From NCBI RefSeq assembly GCF_024207115.1, contig NZ_CP100128.1, positions 1,550,001-1,614,000 on the forward strand: a stretch of DNA of 64,000 nucleotides. Reading direction: 5' to 3'. The DNA comes from Chromobacterium sp. IIBBL 290-4 (GTDB lineage Bacteria > Pseudomonadota > Gammaproteobacteria > Burkholderiales > Chromobacteriaceae). The stretch's first letter is position 1. Every line of letters begins with the position of its first letter. The position numbers were made by a program, and so were the translations under genes. Below the pieces are notes generated by a model. The model was given only the letters and a program-made list of their open reading frames with translations. It ran no database searches and was not told where the DNA came from. Shown piece by piece: positions 17,020 to 27,414 of this stretch.

Positions 17020-17745
17020 TCAGAACAGGCTGTTTTGCGCCGCGGTGGCGGGGGCCCAGCGGATGGGATCGCGGCCGCGGGCGATCAGCCAGGCGTTGAC
17101 CTGGGAGAAGTGGCGGCAGCCGTGGAAACCGCGGCTGGCGGACAGCGGCGAAGGGTGGGCGGCGGTCAGCACCAGGTGGCGGCTGGTGTCGATGCGCTCG
17201 GCCTTGGTTTGCGCCCAGTTGCCCCACAGCAGGAACACGCAGCCGGGATTCTGCGCGTTGACGGCGTCGATCAGCGCGTCGCTGACCGTCTGCCAGCCCA
17301 GCTTGCCGTGGCTGCCGGCCTTGTCCATCTCCACGGTGAACACGCTGTTGAGCAGCAGCACGCCTTGCTGCGCCCAATGGCTGAGATCGCCGCTGGCTGG
17401 AATGCCCAGGCCCAGATCGGCCGCCAGTTCCTTGTAGATATTGCGCAAGCTGGGCGGCACGCGCGCGCCTTCCGGCACCGAGAACGACAAGCCCATGGCC
17501 TCGCCGGCGCCGTGGTAGGGATCCTGGCCCAATATCACCACTTTGACGTCGGCCGGGGCGGCGAAGGACAGCGCGTTGAGCACTTGCGCCGGCGGCGGAA
17601 ACAGCGTTTTGCCGGCATCTTGCTGGGCGGACAGCTGCCGGTCGATATCGACCAGGCGCGAGGCGATGCCGGCTTGCTTGAGCACGGTTTCCCAGGCGGG
17701 ATGGACGCGGGCGAGGGCGGGGGACAGATAGCTCAGTGAGGACAT
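17020..17745 (-). CDS. ung: uracil-DNA glycosylase
   Basis: 241 residues from ATG at 17745, which fits family length; the frame stays open upstream to 17853 but that part has no family match. Catalytic water-activating Asp75 in GQDPYHG, the uracil-binding LLLNSVFTVE, and the His197 minor-groove loop HPSPLSASRGF are all present. It removes uracil from DNA, starting base-excision repair. The pcm-rhodanese terminator sits just upstream, so it has its own promoter in the short gap. Confidence 0.95.
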   Translation of the reverse strand: MSSLSYLSPALARVHPAWETVLKQAGIASRLVDIDRQLSAQQDAGKTLFPPPAQVLNALSFAAPADVKVVILGQDPYHGAGEAMGLSFSVPEGARVPPSLRNIYKELAADLGLGIPASGDLSHWAQQGVLLLNSVFTVEMDKAGSHGKLGWQTVSDALIDAVNAQNPGCVFLLWGNWAQTKAERIDTSRHLVLTAAHPSPLSASRGFHGCRHFSQVNAWLIARGRDPIRWAPATAAQNSLF

Positions 17746-17810
17746 AGGGATTCTTGGCTGCGGGTGAGGCGGATAGGCTGCTTTGGAGCGCGCGCGGCGC
17801 GATTCGTTCC

Positions 17811-17838
17811 AAACAAAACACCGCCCGGAGGCGGTGTT
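17811..17838 (-). terminator. intrinsic terminator of pcm-rhodanese operon
   Basis: Stem ACACCGCC / GGCGGTGT, loop CGGA; on the minus strand the stem is followed by TTTGTTT. It lies 44 bp past the rhodanese stop. Confidence 0.85.
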
Positions 17839-17881
17839 GCTAGGGCGCGCCACCCCGAAGGGGCGACGCGCCGTCAGGATC

Positions 17882-18208
17882 TCAATACCGGGCTACGGCG
17901 GGGTCCACCTGGGCGGACCAGGCGTCGATGCCGCCCTTGAGGTTGATCACCTGCTCGAAGCCGGCGTTCTGCAGGAACAGCGCCACCTGGGCGCTGCGCA
18001 TGCCGTGGTGGCAGATGGCGACGATTTCGGCGTCGTCCGGCAGTTCGTTCATCCGGATCGGGATCAGGTTCATCGGAATGTGAACGCTGCCCTCGATGCG
18101 CGCGAGCTGGTATTCCCAATCCTCGCGCACGTCCAGCAGCAGCGGACGCTTGGCGTCGGCGTTGGCCAGTTGGGCGGCGAGGGCGGGGGCGGTGATTTCG
18201 CGCAGCAT
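17882..18208 (-). CDS. single-domain rhodanese
   Basis: 108 residues forming one rhodanese domain: LLLDVREDWEYQLARIEGSVHIPM and the active-site loop AICHHGMRS with the sulfur-carrying Cys67. The protein resembles GlpE-type thiosulfate sulfurtransferases. ATG lies 2 bp after the pcm stop, so it is cotranslated or reinitiated. A longer reading up to 18925 exists in the same frame, but it is out of phase with the real pcm gene there and is not used. Confidence 0.88.
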   Translation of the reverse strand: MLREITAPALAAQLANADAKRPLLLDVREDWEYQLARIEGSVHIPMNLIPIRMNELPDDAEIVAICHHGMRSAQVALFLQNAGFEQVINLKGGIDAWSAQVDPAVARY

Positions 18209-18210
18209 GA

Positions 18211-18870
18211 TCAGAAGCTGAAACGGGCCGGTTCCACCGCTTCGAATTTCTTCAGGCGGGAGACACAGGTTTCGAACAAGGCGGTTTCGCGGAAGCTGGT
18301 GTCGGTTTCGCGCTGGATCAGCTTGCAGCTCATCACCGGCAGATCGCCGACCACCAGGATCAGGCGGCCGCCCACGGCCAGCTGGTTCTTCAGCTCTTGC
18401 GGCACCACAGGCAGCGAGCCGGCGACCACGATGACGTCGTAAGGCGCTTGTTCCGGCAGGCCCAGCACGCCGTCGGCTTCCACCAGCGTCACATTGGCGA
18501 TGCCGGCTTTTTTCAGGTTGGCGGCGGCGCGCTCTTTTTGCGCGGCGTCGATTTCCACGCTCACCACCTGCTTGCCCAGCTTGGCCAGCAGCGCGGTCAG
18601 ATAGCCGTTGCCGGTGCCGATTTCCAGAATCTTGTCGGTAGGCTGCACGCCGGCGTCTTGCGCCAGGCGCGCTTCCATTTTCGGCTGCAGCATCTTGCCG
18701 CCGTTGGCCAGCGGCAGTTCGGTGTCGACGAAGGCCAGCTGGCGCTGGTCGGCGGCGACGAAGTCCTCGCGCTTCAGTTGGAACAGCAGATCCAGCACGG
18801 TCGGATCCAGAACTTCCCACGGACGAATCTGCTGCTCGACCATGTTGAATCGGGTTTTTTCGAAATCCAT
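18211..18870 (-). CDS. protein-L-isoaspartate O-methyltransferase family
   Basis: 219 residues from ATG 18870, set by a GGAG ribosome site 9 bp upstream. SAM-binding motif I is KILEIGTGNGYLTALL, and the post-I and motif II regions VVSVEID and YDVIVVAGSLPVVPQELKNQLAVGGRLILVVG follow the Pcm pattern. Pcm repairs isoaspartyl residues in aged proteins. The substrate-binding TAAP-type loop is changed to VAGSLPVVP, so it may belong to the Pcm-like subgroup found in many beta- and alphaproteobacteria. Operon with rhodanese. Divergent from thiC. Confidence 0.85.
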   Translation of the reverse strand: MDFEKTRFNMVEQQIRPWEVLDPTVLDLLFQLKREDFVAADQRQLAFVDTELPLANGGKMLQPKMEARLAQDAGVQPTDKILEIGTGNGYLTALLAKLGKQVVSVEIDAAQKERAAANLKKAGIANVTLVEADGVLGLPEQAPYDVIVVAGSLPVVPQELKNQLAVGGRLILVVGDLPVMSCKLIQRETDTSFRETALFETCVSRLKKFEAVEPARFSF

Positions 18871-18973
18871 CAACTTTCACTCCGGAGGTCTGGGAGTCCG
18901 CCGGCGGCGGCAAGACTCTGATCATGACGATAACTTGCGATTATCCCATATTTGCCTTACCTTCACACGGCAT

Positions 18974-21095
<2,122 letters not shown>

Positions 21096-21113
21096 TGTTG
21101 CTAACAGGGCACA

Positions 21114-21137
21114 CAGGCGGCCATCGCCGCCTGTTTT
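21114..21137 (+). terminator. intrinsic terminator of thiC
   Basis: Stem CAGGCGGC / GCCGCCTG, CATC loop, TTTT tail, 18 bp after the thiC stop. Confidence 0.85.
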
Positions 21138-21196
21138 CATGCCGCTAGGCCTGGTTTGCGGTCTAGGATAAGCGTACCCGCCAAGCATGGGAGCGC

Positions 21197-21439
21197 ATGA
21201 TGGATACCAGCAATCATTTGTTGCCCGGGCTGTTTCGCCAGCTGGGTTTGCCCGACGAGCCGGCCGCGATCAAGGCCTTCATCGCCAGCCATCCGCTGCC
21301 GCCGCGGATATCGCTTGCCGACGCGCCGTTCTGGAGCGCGTCGCAAGCGGCTTTCCTGCGCCAGGCGCTGGAGTGCGACGCCGAGTGGAGCGAAGCGGTG
21401 GATGAGCTGGCGGTGCTGCTGCAGCAGGGCGAAGGCTGA
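21197..21439 (+). CDS. DUF2789-family protein
   Basis: 80 residues, acidic, predicted helical. The sequence MMDTSNHLLPGLFRQLGLPDEP and LADAPFWSASQAAFLRQALECDAEW matches the DUF2789 pattern as I know it from beta- and gammaproteobacteria. No function is known. ATG is 59 bp after the thiC terminator, so it has its own promoter. A hairpin with paired TGTGGATAA boxes follows. Confidence 0.8.
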   Translation: MMDTSNHLLPGLFRQLGLPDEPAAIKAFIASHPLPPRISLADAPFWSASQAAFLRQALECDAEWSEAVDELAVLLQQGEG

Positions 21440-21442
21440 GGA

Positions 21443-21494
21443 TTGTGGATAAAACCTGAAAAGGGCGAACGCTTGTGGATAAGCGTTCGCCCTT
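21443..21494. terminator. bidirectional hairpin terminator with embedded DnaA boxes
   Basis: Stem AAGGGCGAACGCTT (21461-21474) with AAGCGTTCGCCCTT (21481-21494) between convergent DUF2789 and the AIG2-like gene. TGTGGATAA boxes lie at 21444-21452 and 21474-21482, the second in the hairpin loop. The minus strand has a T-rich tail. This element recurs elsewhere (see findings). Confidence 0.75.
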
Positions 21495-21508
21495 TGCGCT
21501 GGCGCGGC

Positions 21509-21841
21509 TCAGGCGGCGATATACACCCAGGCGCGTTCGCCGCTGTCCAGCGTCGCTTCCACGCGCCGGTAGTCGTCCACCTCGTAGCGGTCGGCCTGTT
21601 CCAGTTCCGCTGCGCTGATGTCAAACACGCTGCCGGCGACGCGGTCCTGCGGGTTTTCGCTGGGACTGACGATGGGGTGATGAGTCTTGCCGCTGGCGCG
21701 CACCACCTCGGCGTCGCGGATTTCCAGCATCTGCTGCTTGAATCCGACCAATTGCGCCGGGCGGCCATGCAAGAGGCGGCCAAAGGTGGCGAGCTGCACA
21801 TTGTCTTGCTGCAGCGTGCCGTAAGAGAACAGTTTGGGCAT
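21509..21841 (-). CDS. gamma-glutamylcyclotransferase-like (AIG2/YtfP family)
   Basis: 110 residues. Starts MPKLFSYGTLQQDNVQ with the family YGTL substrate-phosphate loop; the later block VFDISAAELEQADRYEVDDYRRV carries the Glu expected in the catalytic position. YtfP-like proteins share the fold of gamma-glutamylamine cyclotransferases, but many bacterial members have unproven activity. Ends at the shared hairpin at 21461-21494. Confidence 0.85.
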   Translation of the reverse strand: MPKLFSYGTLQQDNVQLATFGRLLHGRPAQLVGFKQQMLEIRDAEVVRASGKTHHPIVSPSENPQDRVAGSVFDISAAELEQADRYEVDDYRRVEATLDSGERAWVYIAA

Positions 21842-21864
21842 GGCTGAGGTCCTGTTTTTATCTG

Positions 21865-22563
21865 TTAAATGGGGGCTTTCTGCGGAAAAAAGCCGTCATC
21901 CAGCAGCATATCCTCGAAAAACGCGCCATAGGGCTGGCTGGGATGGCGGATATGGATTTCCAGCACCCACAACAGCTCGCTCGGCGCATGCGCGTAATCG
22001 GCCAGCGCCCCCTGATGCAGCGCGCTGTGCGGAAAATCGGCCAGCCGGTGGCCGGACAGATCCAGATTCAACTCCCAGCCGCGGGCCTGGGCACAGGCGG
22101 CGGCAAAGCGGTATAGGTCTTGGCCGCTGCTGCCGTTTCGCAGCCAATGGCGCCTGACCTCGTGGAAAATCGCGCGCGCGTCGGCAGCGCAGCGGGCTTT
22201 TTCCGGATCGGCGCCGGTGACGAAGCTGTCGCCGCCGTCGCCCTCCCATTGCCGCCATACCGGGCCGATGTCGATGAAGAAGATATCGTCTTCGCCCAGC
22301 ACGACGCCAGGCTCGGACGGCGCGCCGAAAGTTTTCAAGGTGTTGGGGCCGAAGCGGACGTAGACCTCATGCCAGCCGCGCAGCATGCCGGCGTCGGCCA
22401 GCATGTCGCGCGCCAGCTCCACGGCGTCCTCTTCCACCATGCCGGCATGGATGCGGCCGGCGATGCCGCGGATGGCTTGCAAGGTGCGTTCGCGCACGTC
22501 CAGCATGGCGTCGCGATTGAAATGCGGGCCGACGGCTTCTTCGGGGCGGGTTTGGATTTCCAT
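21865..22563 (-). CDS. M24-family (creatinase/aminopeptidase-fold) protein
   Basis: 232 residues from ATG 22563, with GGAG 7 bp upstream. Pita-bread fold features: FFIDIGPVWRQWEGDGGDSFVTG with metal-type Asp residues, SGHRLADFPHSALH with the expected His, and EIHIRHPSQPYGAFFEDMLL with the Glu pair. It lacks the N-terminal domain of proline dipeptidases, so it is the short type. Second gene of a unit with the ferredoxin reductase 14 bp upstream, under likely control of the divergent MocR regulator. Substrate unknown. Confidence 0.82.
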   Translation of the reverse strand: MEIQTRPEEAVGPHFNRDAMLDVRERTLQAIRGIAGRIHAGMVEEDAVELARDMLADAGMLRGWHEVYVRFGPNTLKTFGAPSEPGVVLGEDDIFFIDIGPVWRQWEGDGGDSFVTGADPEKARCAADARAIFHEVRRHWLRNGSSGQDLYRFAAACAQARGWELNLDLSGHRLADFPHSALHQGALADYAHAPSELLWVLEIHIRHPSQPYGAFFEDMLLDDGFFPQKAPI

Positions 22564-22577
22564 TCGATTCTCCTGGT

Positions 22578-23615
22578 TCACTGGAAAAGGGTCAGGCCAT
22601 TGAGGCCGGGGTGCAGCCTGATCTGGCAGGCCAGACGGTGGGCGGGGCGGTGATGATCCAAAACGGCGAGCAATCTTTTTTCCTGCCGTTCCGGCGCAGG
22701 CAGGCAGGCCGACCAGGCGGCGTCGATTTCGACGCGGCAAGCGCCGCAGGCGGCCTGGCCGCCGCATACCGGCAATACCAGGCCGGCAGCGGCGAGCGCG
22801 TCCACCAGCCGGCTGCCGCTTGCGGCCGGTAGCTGCTGCCAGTCGCCGCTTGCCGCGCGCCAGCGCAGCGACAGATCTTGAGAGGAGGGCGCGGCGGTTT
22901 GCGCCGGGGCGAAGGCGTCGGCGTGGAAGCGATCCTCCGGCAAGCCGCACTGCGAAACCAGCAGCTCGCGCGCCTGCTCCACCATCGCCGGTGCGCCGCA
23001 GGCGTAAACGCGCGCCGCGCGCAGATCGGGATGGTCGGCGGCGGCGGCTTGTTGCACCCAGCCCTGGCGGCTGAGCCAGCCTGCCGGCGCCTCGCTCAGC
23101 ACCGGAACAAAGCGGAAGGTCGGCCAGCGCAGGGCCAGGCAGGCGAAGTGGTCGGCCAGATACAGGTCTTGCGGCCGCGCGCCGCCCCAGTACAAGGTGA
23201 TGGGGGTTCGGCAGCCGAGGGCGGCGGCGTATTCCAGCATCGCTTTCAAGGGCGCGATGCCGGTGCCGGTGGCCAGCATCAGCACGCGCTGGATGGAAGA
23301 CGATTCCGGCTGCCAGACGCAGTCGCCGTAGGGGCCGGACACCGTCAGCGTTTGGCCGGGCTTGGCCTCGGTCCGCAGCCATTCGCTGGCCCGGCCGCCG
23401 CGGCGCAAGCGAATATGCGCCTCCAGCCAGCCGTCGCCGCGCGGCTGGCATGCCAGCGAATAACTGCGCGCCGCGCCATTGGGCAGGGCCAGGCTGAAAA
23501 ACTGGCCGGCCTGGATGGGCATGCCGCCGTGGCCGTGCGGCCGCAGCAAAATCCGCAGCGTGTCGGCATCCAGGCTGTGCGCAGCTTGCAATCGATAAGG
23601 ATAAGAAGTCGTCAT
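22578..23615 (-). CDS. FNR-type flavin reductase with C-terminal 2Fe-2S ferredoxin domain
   Basis: 345 residues from ATG 23615 (MTTSYPYRL). FAD-binding barrel to about 100 with RSYSLA, NAD(P)-binding domain at about 110-230 (LMLATGTGIAPLKAML and RVYACGAPAMVEQA), and a ferredoxin domain at about 255-345. The cluster motif is CGGQAACGAC, with the fourth Cys in LACQI; the Cys-x5-Cys-x2-Cys spacing is that of adrenodoxin/ISC ferredoxins, not the x4 plant type. Likely passes electrons from NAD(P)H to an oxygenase or other acceptor not encoded nearby. First gene of the unit with the M24 protein. Confidence 0.85.
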   Translation of the reverse strand: MTTSYPYRLQAAHSLDADTLRILLRPHGHGGMPIQAGQFFSLALPNGAARSYSLACQPRGDGWLEAHIRLRRGGRASEWLRTEAKPGQTLTVSGPYGDCVWQPESSSIQRVLMLATGTGIAPLKAMLEYAAALGCRTPITLYWGGARPQDLYLADHFACLALRWPTFRFVPVLSEAPAGWLSRQGWVQQAAAADHPDLRAARVYACGAPAMVEQARELLVSQCGLPEDRFHADAFAPAQTAAPSSQDLSLRWRAASGDWQQLPAASGSRLVDALAAAGLVLPVCGGQAACGACRVEIDAAWSACLPAPERQEKRLLAVLDHHRPAHRLACQIRLHPGLNGLTLFQ

Positions 23616-23656
23616 CGCGCGTCTCCAAAAATCGTTTCGCATATGCTATAAGTCTG

Positions 23657-23703
23657 CTGGACCAGTAAACACATCCAGAATTTATAAATTCACTGGTCCA
23701 GTG
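23657..23703. promoter_or_regulatory. paired CTGGNCCAG palindromes, candidate MocR operator
   Basis: CTGGACCAG at 23657-23665 and the 13-bp palindrome CACTGGTCCAGTG at 23691-23703, centres 36 bp apart, in the 107-bp region between the divergent reductase and MocR genes. AT-rich DNA between them (AATTTATAAATT) could hold a promoter. The second copy overlaps the leader of the regulator gene, as expected for autoregulation. Confidence 0.7.
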
Positions 23704-23722
23704 AGTGAGAGAGAGACGCGCG

Positions 23723-25162
23723 ATGTTGAGACCCTGGCATTTATGGTTGGCGATACGCCGCGACGGCGGCTTGCCGGCGCATTTGCAGATTGCCCAGCAA
23801 GTGGCGGAAGACATCCAGCAGGGGCGCTTGCATCCGGGCGACGCCTTGCCGGGCAGCCGCGAGCTGGCGGCGCAATTGGGCCTGAACCGCAAGACGGTGG
23901 TGTCGGCCTACGAAGAGCTGGCGGCCCAGGGCTGGGTCAGCGCCGAGGGGCGCCGCGGCACCTTCGTCGCGCCGTCTTTGCCGGCGCCGGCCTTGCAGCC
24001 CGCCGCAACGGAGGCGTTGGCGCAGCAAAGCCGCGAAACTTGGCGGCAAAGAGAGCCGGAACTGATCGATTTTTCGGAGAACGCGCCGGATTCGCGGCTG
24101 ATTCCCTTCGATGTGCTGGGCCGCGCCTATCGCCGCGCTTTGATCGCCACCGCCCGCTCCGGCAAGCTGTCCTATGGCGATCCGGCCGGAGAGCCGGCCC
24201 TGCGCGGCGCGCTGGCGCAGATGCTGAACATGGAGCGCGGCCTGCATGCCGGCCTGGACGACATCTGCCTGGCGCGCGGCAGCCTGATGGGCATCTATCT
24301 GGCGGGCAAGGCCATGCTCAGGCCAGGCGACGCTGCGGTGTTCGACCGCTTGAGCTACCCATCGGCCCGGCGCGCTTTTGCGTCACACGGGGCCGAATGC
24401 CTGGACGCGGATGGCGACGAGCAAGGCATGCTGCCGCAGGCCTTGGAGGCGCTGTGCCGCAGCCATCGCGTCAAGCTGGTGTATCTGACGCCGCACCACC
24501 AGTTTCCCACCACGCGCATGATGCCGGCCGAGCGGCGGCTGCAGATTCTGGCCTTGGCCGAGCGTTACGATTTCCACATCGTCGAGGACGATTACGATCA
24601 CGAATTCCACTTTGCCCATCGGCCCATGCTGCCGATGGCCAGCCTGGCCGGCGGCCACCGGGTGATTTACATCGGCTCCCTGTCCAAGGTGCTGGCGCCG
24701 GGCCTGCGCATCGGCTTCATCGTGGCGCGGCCGGAGCTGGTCGCGCGTTGCGTGGACATCGTGCTGCTGCTGGACAGGCAGGGCAATCCGGTGACCGAGC
24801 TGGCGGTGGCGGAATTGATAGACAGCGGCGAGTTTCGCCGCCATCTGCGCCGCGCCTGGCGCGTCTACCAAAAGCGGCGGCAGGTGCTGCTGGAAAGCCT
24901 GGCGGCGGAGCTGTGCGGCCTGGCGGAGTATGAGCCGCCGGCGGGCGGCCTGGCGATCTGGCTGCGCTTTGCGGAACGGGTGGATATGGACAGGCTGGCG
25001 GCGGACGCGCGGCTGCGCGGCGTCAAGATTTTGCCGGGCAGCTTCTTCGCCGCCGACCAGGCCGCGGTGGCGGGCATGCGGCTATGTTTCGCCGATGTCG
25101 ATGAGGACAAGCTCAGGCTGGGCGTGCGGCGGTTGGGCGAGGCGCTGCGCGCCCAGCTATAG
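23723..25162 (+). CDS. MocR/PdxR-type regulator (GntR domain fused to aminotransferase fold)
   Basis: About 479 residues from ATG 23723. N-terminal GntR winged helix (LPAHLQIAQQVAEDIQQGRLHPGDALPGSRELAAQLGLNRKTVVSAYEEL in part), then a fold-type-I aminotransferase domain with the PLP Lys in YIGSLSKVLAPGLRIGF and the Asp in VEDDYDHEF. MocR proteins sense PLP or PLP-linked amino compounds and usually regulate the divergent gene. Here that is the reductase-M24 unit, and paired palindromes lie between. It overlaps the GGDEF gene by 6 bp tail to tail. Whether this is a true PdxR cannot be said; no pdxST is present. Confidence 0.9.
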   Translation: MLRPWHLWLAIRRDGGLPAHLQIAQQVAEDIQQGRLHPGDALPGSRELAAQLGLNRKTVVSAYEELAAQGWVSAEGRRGTFVAPSLPAPALQPAATEALAQQSRETWRQREPELIDFSENAPDSRLIPFDVLGRAYRRALIATARSGKLSYGDPAGEPALRGALAQMLNMERGLHAGLDDICLARGSLMGIYLAGKAMLRPGDAAVFDRLSYPSARRAFASHGAECLDADGDEQGMLPQALEALCRSHRVKLVYLTPHHQFPTTRMMPAERRLQILALAERYDFHIVEDDYDHEFHFAHRPMLPMASLAGGHRVIYIGSLSKVLAPGLRIGFIVARPELVARCVDIVLLLDRQGNPVTELAVAELIDSGEFRRHLRRAWRVYQKRRQVLLESLAAELCGLAEYEPPAGGLAIWLRFAERVDMDRLAADARLRGVKILPGSFFAADQAAVAGMRLCFADVDEDKLRLGVRRLGEALRAQL

Positions 25163-26278
25163 CCGGCGCACCTGGTTGCGGCCGCCTTGTTTGGCCTGGT
25201 ACAGCGCTTCGTCGGCTTTTTGCTGGGCGCTGGCGAAGTCCTGCACATGGCACTGCCATTCGAACACGCCGGCGGAAAAGCTGCAGCGCAGCTCGGGATG
25301 GCCCGGCAGCACTTGCAACTGCTGGAACTGCTCGCGCAGCCTATCCGCCACCAGGGAGCCGGTTTCGACGCTGGTGTCCGGCATCACCAGGCAGAATTCC
25401 TCGCCGCCGTAGCGGATCAGCAGATCGTTTTCGCGCACGCCGTGGTTCAGCACGCCGGCCAGCGCCTGGATGACGGCGTCGCCCGCCGGGTGGCCGTAGC
25501 GGTCGTTGATGGATTTGAAATGGTCGATATCCAGCATGATGACGCAAACGCGCTGGGTAGAGGCTTCCAGCGTGCGCAGCCAGTATTGCAGCGCGCGGCG
25601 GTTGCCGGCGGCGGTGAGCGGGTCGATATTGGCGGCGTCCTGCAGCCGGGAATTCTGCTTTTGCAGCACGATGTTGAGAAAGCCCACCGCGCAGCACACC
25701 TGGGCGGCCATGGCCACGGTCAGCGCCAAGGCGTGCGAAAGTTCGTGTTGGTGCGATTGATGCGGCAGCCCGTGGAACATCCGCAGCAGATCCGGTCCAT
25801 CACGCCAGATGAAGAGCCAGGCGCCGGTGAAGAACAGCAACGCGGTGGGGCTGAAGCGGTTATGGCAGATCTGCCGCTCCATTCTCTGGAACAGCCAGGC
25901 GGCGATGAAGTACAGAACGGGAATTTCCAGCGTGGTCAAACAAGCGGAGACGAAGGCTTGCGGTATCCATTTGTCCACAAAGGAATACGCCGCCACCGCC
26001 ATCCACAGTTTGCCGGGCCAGCGGATGCCGGCCAAGCGAGCCAGGATGGTCAGCTGCAGGGCGATGCCGCCATTGGTCATGCTGCTGCCTAGCGAGGTGG
26101 CCAGCTGGCTTTCGCCCAGCGCGCCGCCTTCCAGCATCATGCCGGCGGCCAGGAACAAGGAAGCCTGCAGCCAGCGCCGCCGCGGGCGCAACAAATCGGC
26201 GCGCACCGTGTGTTGCCAGGTGATGACGCCTATGCTGGCGATGGCCAGCGATACCATGACGAGCAGAAAATTGGACAT
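25157..26278 (-). CDS. membrane-bound diguanylate cyclase (GGDEF)
   Basis: About 373 residues. N-terminal membrane region with six to seven helices (1-200), then a GGDEF domain at about 215-373: DPLTAAGNRRALQYWL, MLDIDHFKSINDRYGHPAGD and active-site RYGGEEF. The intact GGEEF signature predicts synthesis of c-di-GMP. No RxxD inhibitory site is present at the usual spacing upstream (VRENDLLI instead). Start is uncertain: ATG 26278 puts the first helix at the N-terminus; ATG 26317 adds 13 residues. Ligand of the membrane sensor unknown. Confidence 0.88.
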   Translation of the reverse strand: MSNFLLVMVSLAIASIGVITWQHTVRADLLRPRRRWLQASLFLAAGMMLEGGALGESQLATSLGSSMTNGGIALQLTILARLAGIRWPGKLWMAVAAYSFVDKWIPQAFVSACLTTLEIPVLYFIAAWLFQRMERQICHNRFSPTALLFFTGAWLFIWRDGPDLLRMFHGLPHQSHQHELSHALALTVAMAAQVCCAVGFLNIVLQKQNSRLQDAANIDPLTAAGNRRALQYWLRTLEASTQRVCVIMLDIDHFKSINDRYGHPAGDAVIQALAGVLNHGVRENDLLIRYGGEEFCLVMPDTSVETGSLVADRLREQFQQLQVLPGHPELRCSFSAGVFEWQCHVQDFASAQQKADEALYQAKQGGRNQVRRL

Positions 26279-26368
26279 GCGGCTGAATGGACCGGGATGA
26301 ATGCGTATTGGTTCCATCCTAGCAAAGCCTGTTTCCTGCCGCGTGGACTTGGCGGCGGCGTGGGTCGT

Positions 26369-26938
26369 TCAGAAGCGGGCGGTCACCTTGCGGCGGATGC
26401 TGTAGTCGGGGCGCAGGCTGGATTCGGTGTCGAGGAAATAGCGGTTGCTGTCCAGCATGAAATGCGGATCGTTGCTGGCTTCGGGGTCGGCCCACAGTTG
26501 GAACAGCTGGAAGACTTGGTGGCCATGGCGGCACAGGGCCAGGCTTTGGCGGAACGGTTTTTCGCTGAACATGCGCGCGATGGCGGCCAGCAGCTGCAAA
26601 TGGCCTTCGCGGGTGTCTTGCGGCAACAGCAGGACCAGCAGGCTGTGCACGCGCTCGCCGTCGGGCGCGGAAAAATCCATGTCCCGGGCCAGGCGGACAA
26701 ATAGCGCGCGAGGCTCGCCCAGGCCGGGAATGCGGGCGTGGGGCAGCGCCAGGCCGTGGCCCAGCGCGGTGCTGCCGGTTTGTTCGCGCAGCTGCAGCGC
26801 GGTGCTGACGCTTTGGGCGTTCAGCGCATGGCGCTGTCCCAGCTGGCGGCCCAGGTAGTCGAACAGCTGGTGTGCGCTGGCGATGTCTACATCCAGCAGA
26901 ATGTCGCTGCTGCGACAAATGTCGGGCAAGGTTTGCAT
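26369..26938 (-). CDS. PTS EIIA-like protein (PtsN/fructose type)
   Basis: 189 residues from ATG 26938, chosen for GGAG at its ribosome site. Residues 10-145 form a PTS EIIA type 2 domain: ALQLREQTGSTALGHGLALPHARIPG with the phosphorylatable His, then LVLLLPQDTREGHLQLLAAIARMF. The C-terminal 40 residues (ANDPHFMLDSNRYFLDTES in part) are not part of the domain and look like an added tail. No other PTS gene is adjacent, and no rpoN/hpf context is seen, so it is an orphan regulator rather than the classical ptsN. Confidence 0.82.
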   Translation of the reverse strand: MQTLPDICRSSDILLDVDIASAHQLFDYLGRQLGQRHALNAQSVSTALQLREQTGSTALGHGLALPHARIPGLGEPRALFVRLARDMDFSAPDGERVHSLLVLLLPQDTREGHLQLLAAIARMFSEKPFRQSLALCRHGHQVFQLFQLWADPEASNDPHFMLDSNRYFLDTESSLRPDYSIRRKVTARF

Positions 26939-27027
26939 GAGCGTGCTCCGTGGGGATGACGAACTCATGCTAGGACGGCGCGGCTAAATTGAATCTAAAT
27001 AAACGACGCCGGCGCATATAAATCCCG

Positions 27028-27309
27028 TTAACGCTGGCCGGTCTGCTGCTCCACTGCGCCCTTGAGCGCCGAGGCCTGCTCCTTAAGCTGCTGCACCTGT
27101 TGTTTCAGCTCGGGATTCAGCACGGTCGCGACGCCGAGGGCGGCGCTGGCCTGTTGCTTGAGCTTGCCCAAGGGCGCGCTGGCTTGTTCTATGCCCTGAT
27201 GCGCGCTGCCGATGGCGGCCGAGGCGGCTTGCTGCAGGCTGGCCGTTTGTTGATCGGTGCAGGCGGCGAGCGGCAGCAGCGCGGCGAGAAGCAAAATGCG
27301 ATGGCGCAT
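27028..27309 (-). CDS. small lipoprotein with helical repeat region
   Basis: 93 residues from ATG 27309. Signal peptide MRHRILLLAALLPLAAC ends in lipobox LAAC, so the protein should be lipidated. The mature part is helical, rich in Ala and Gln (QQVQQLKEQASALKGAVEQQ), with coiled-coil character. No family recognised. A 115-residue reading from 27375 adds an arginine-rich stretch that would bury the signal peptide. Confidence 0.7.
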   Translation of the reverse strand: MRHRILLLAALLPLAACTDQQTASLQQAASAAIGSAHQGIEQASAPLGKLKQQASAALGVATVLNPELKQQVQQLKEQASALKGAVEQQTGQR

Positions 27310-27414
27310 GAGAAAGTCCGGTAGTGGGTGTGGTGATAGAGAGCGGCGGCGGCGGGCCAAGTTCCCATGCGCCATTGGCTATAGTGTAACGGTTCGACGG
27401 CAAGAGGCTCAGGC

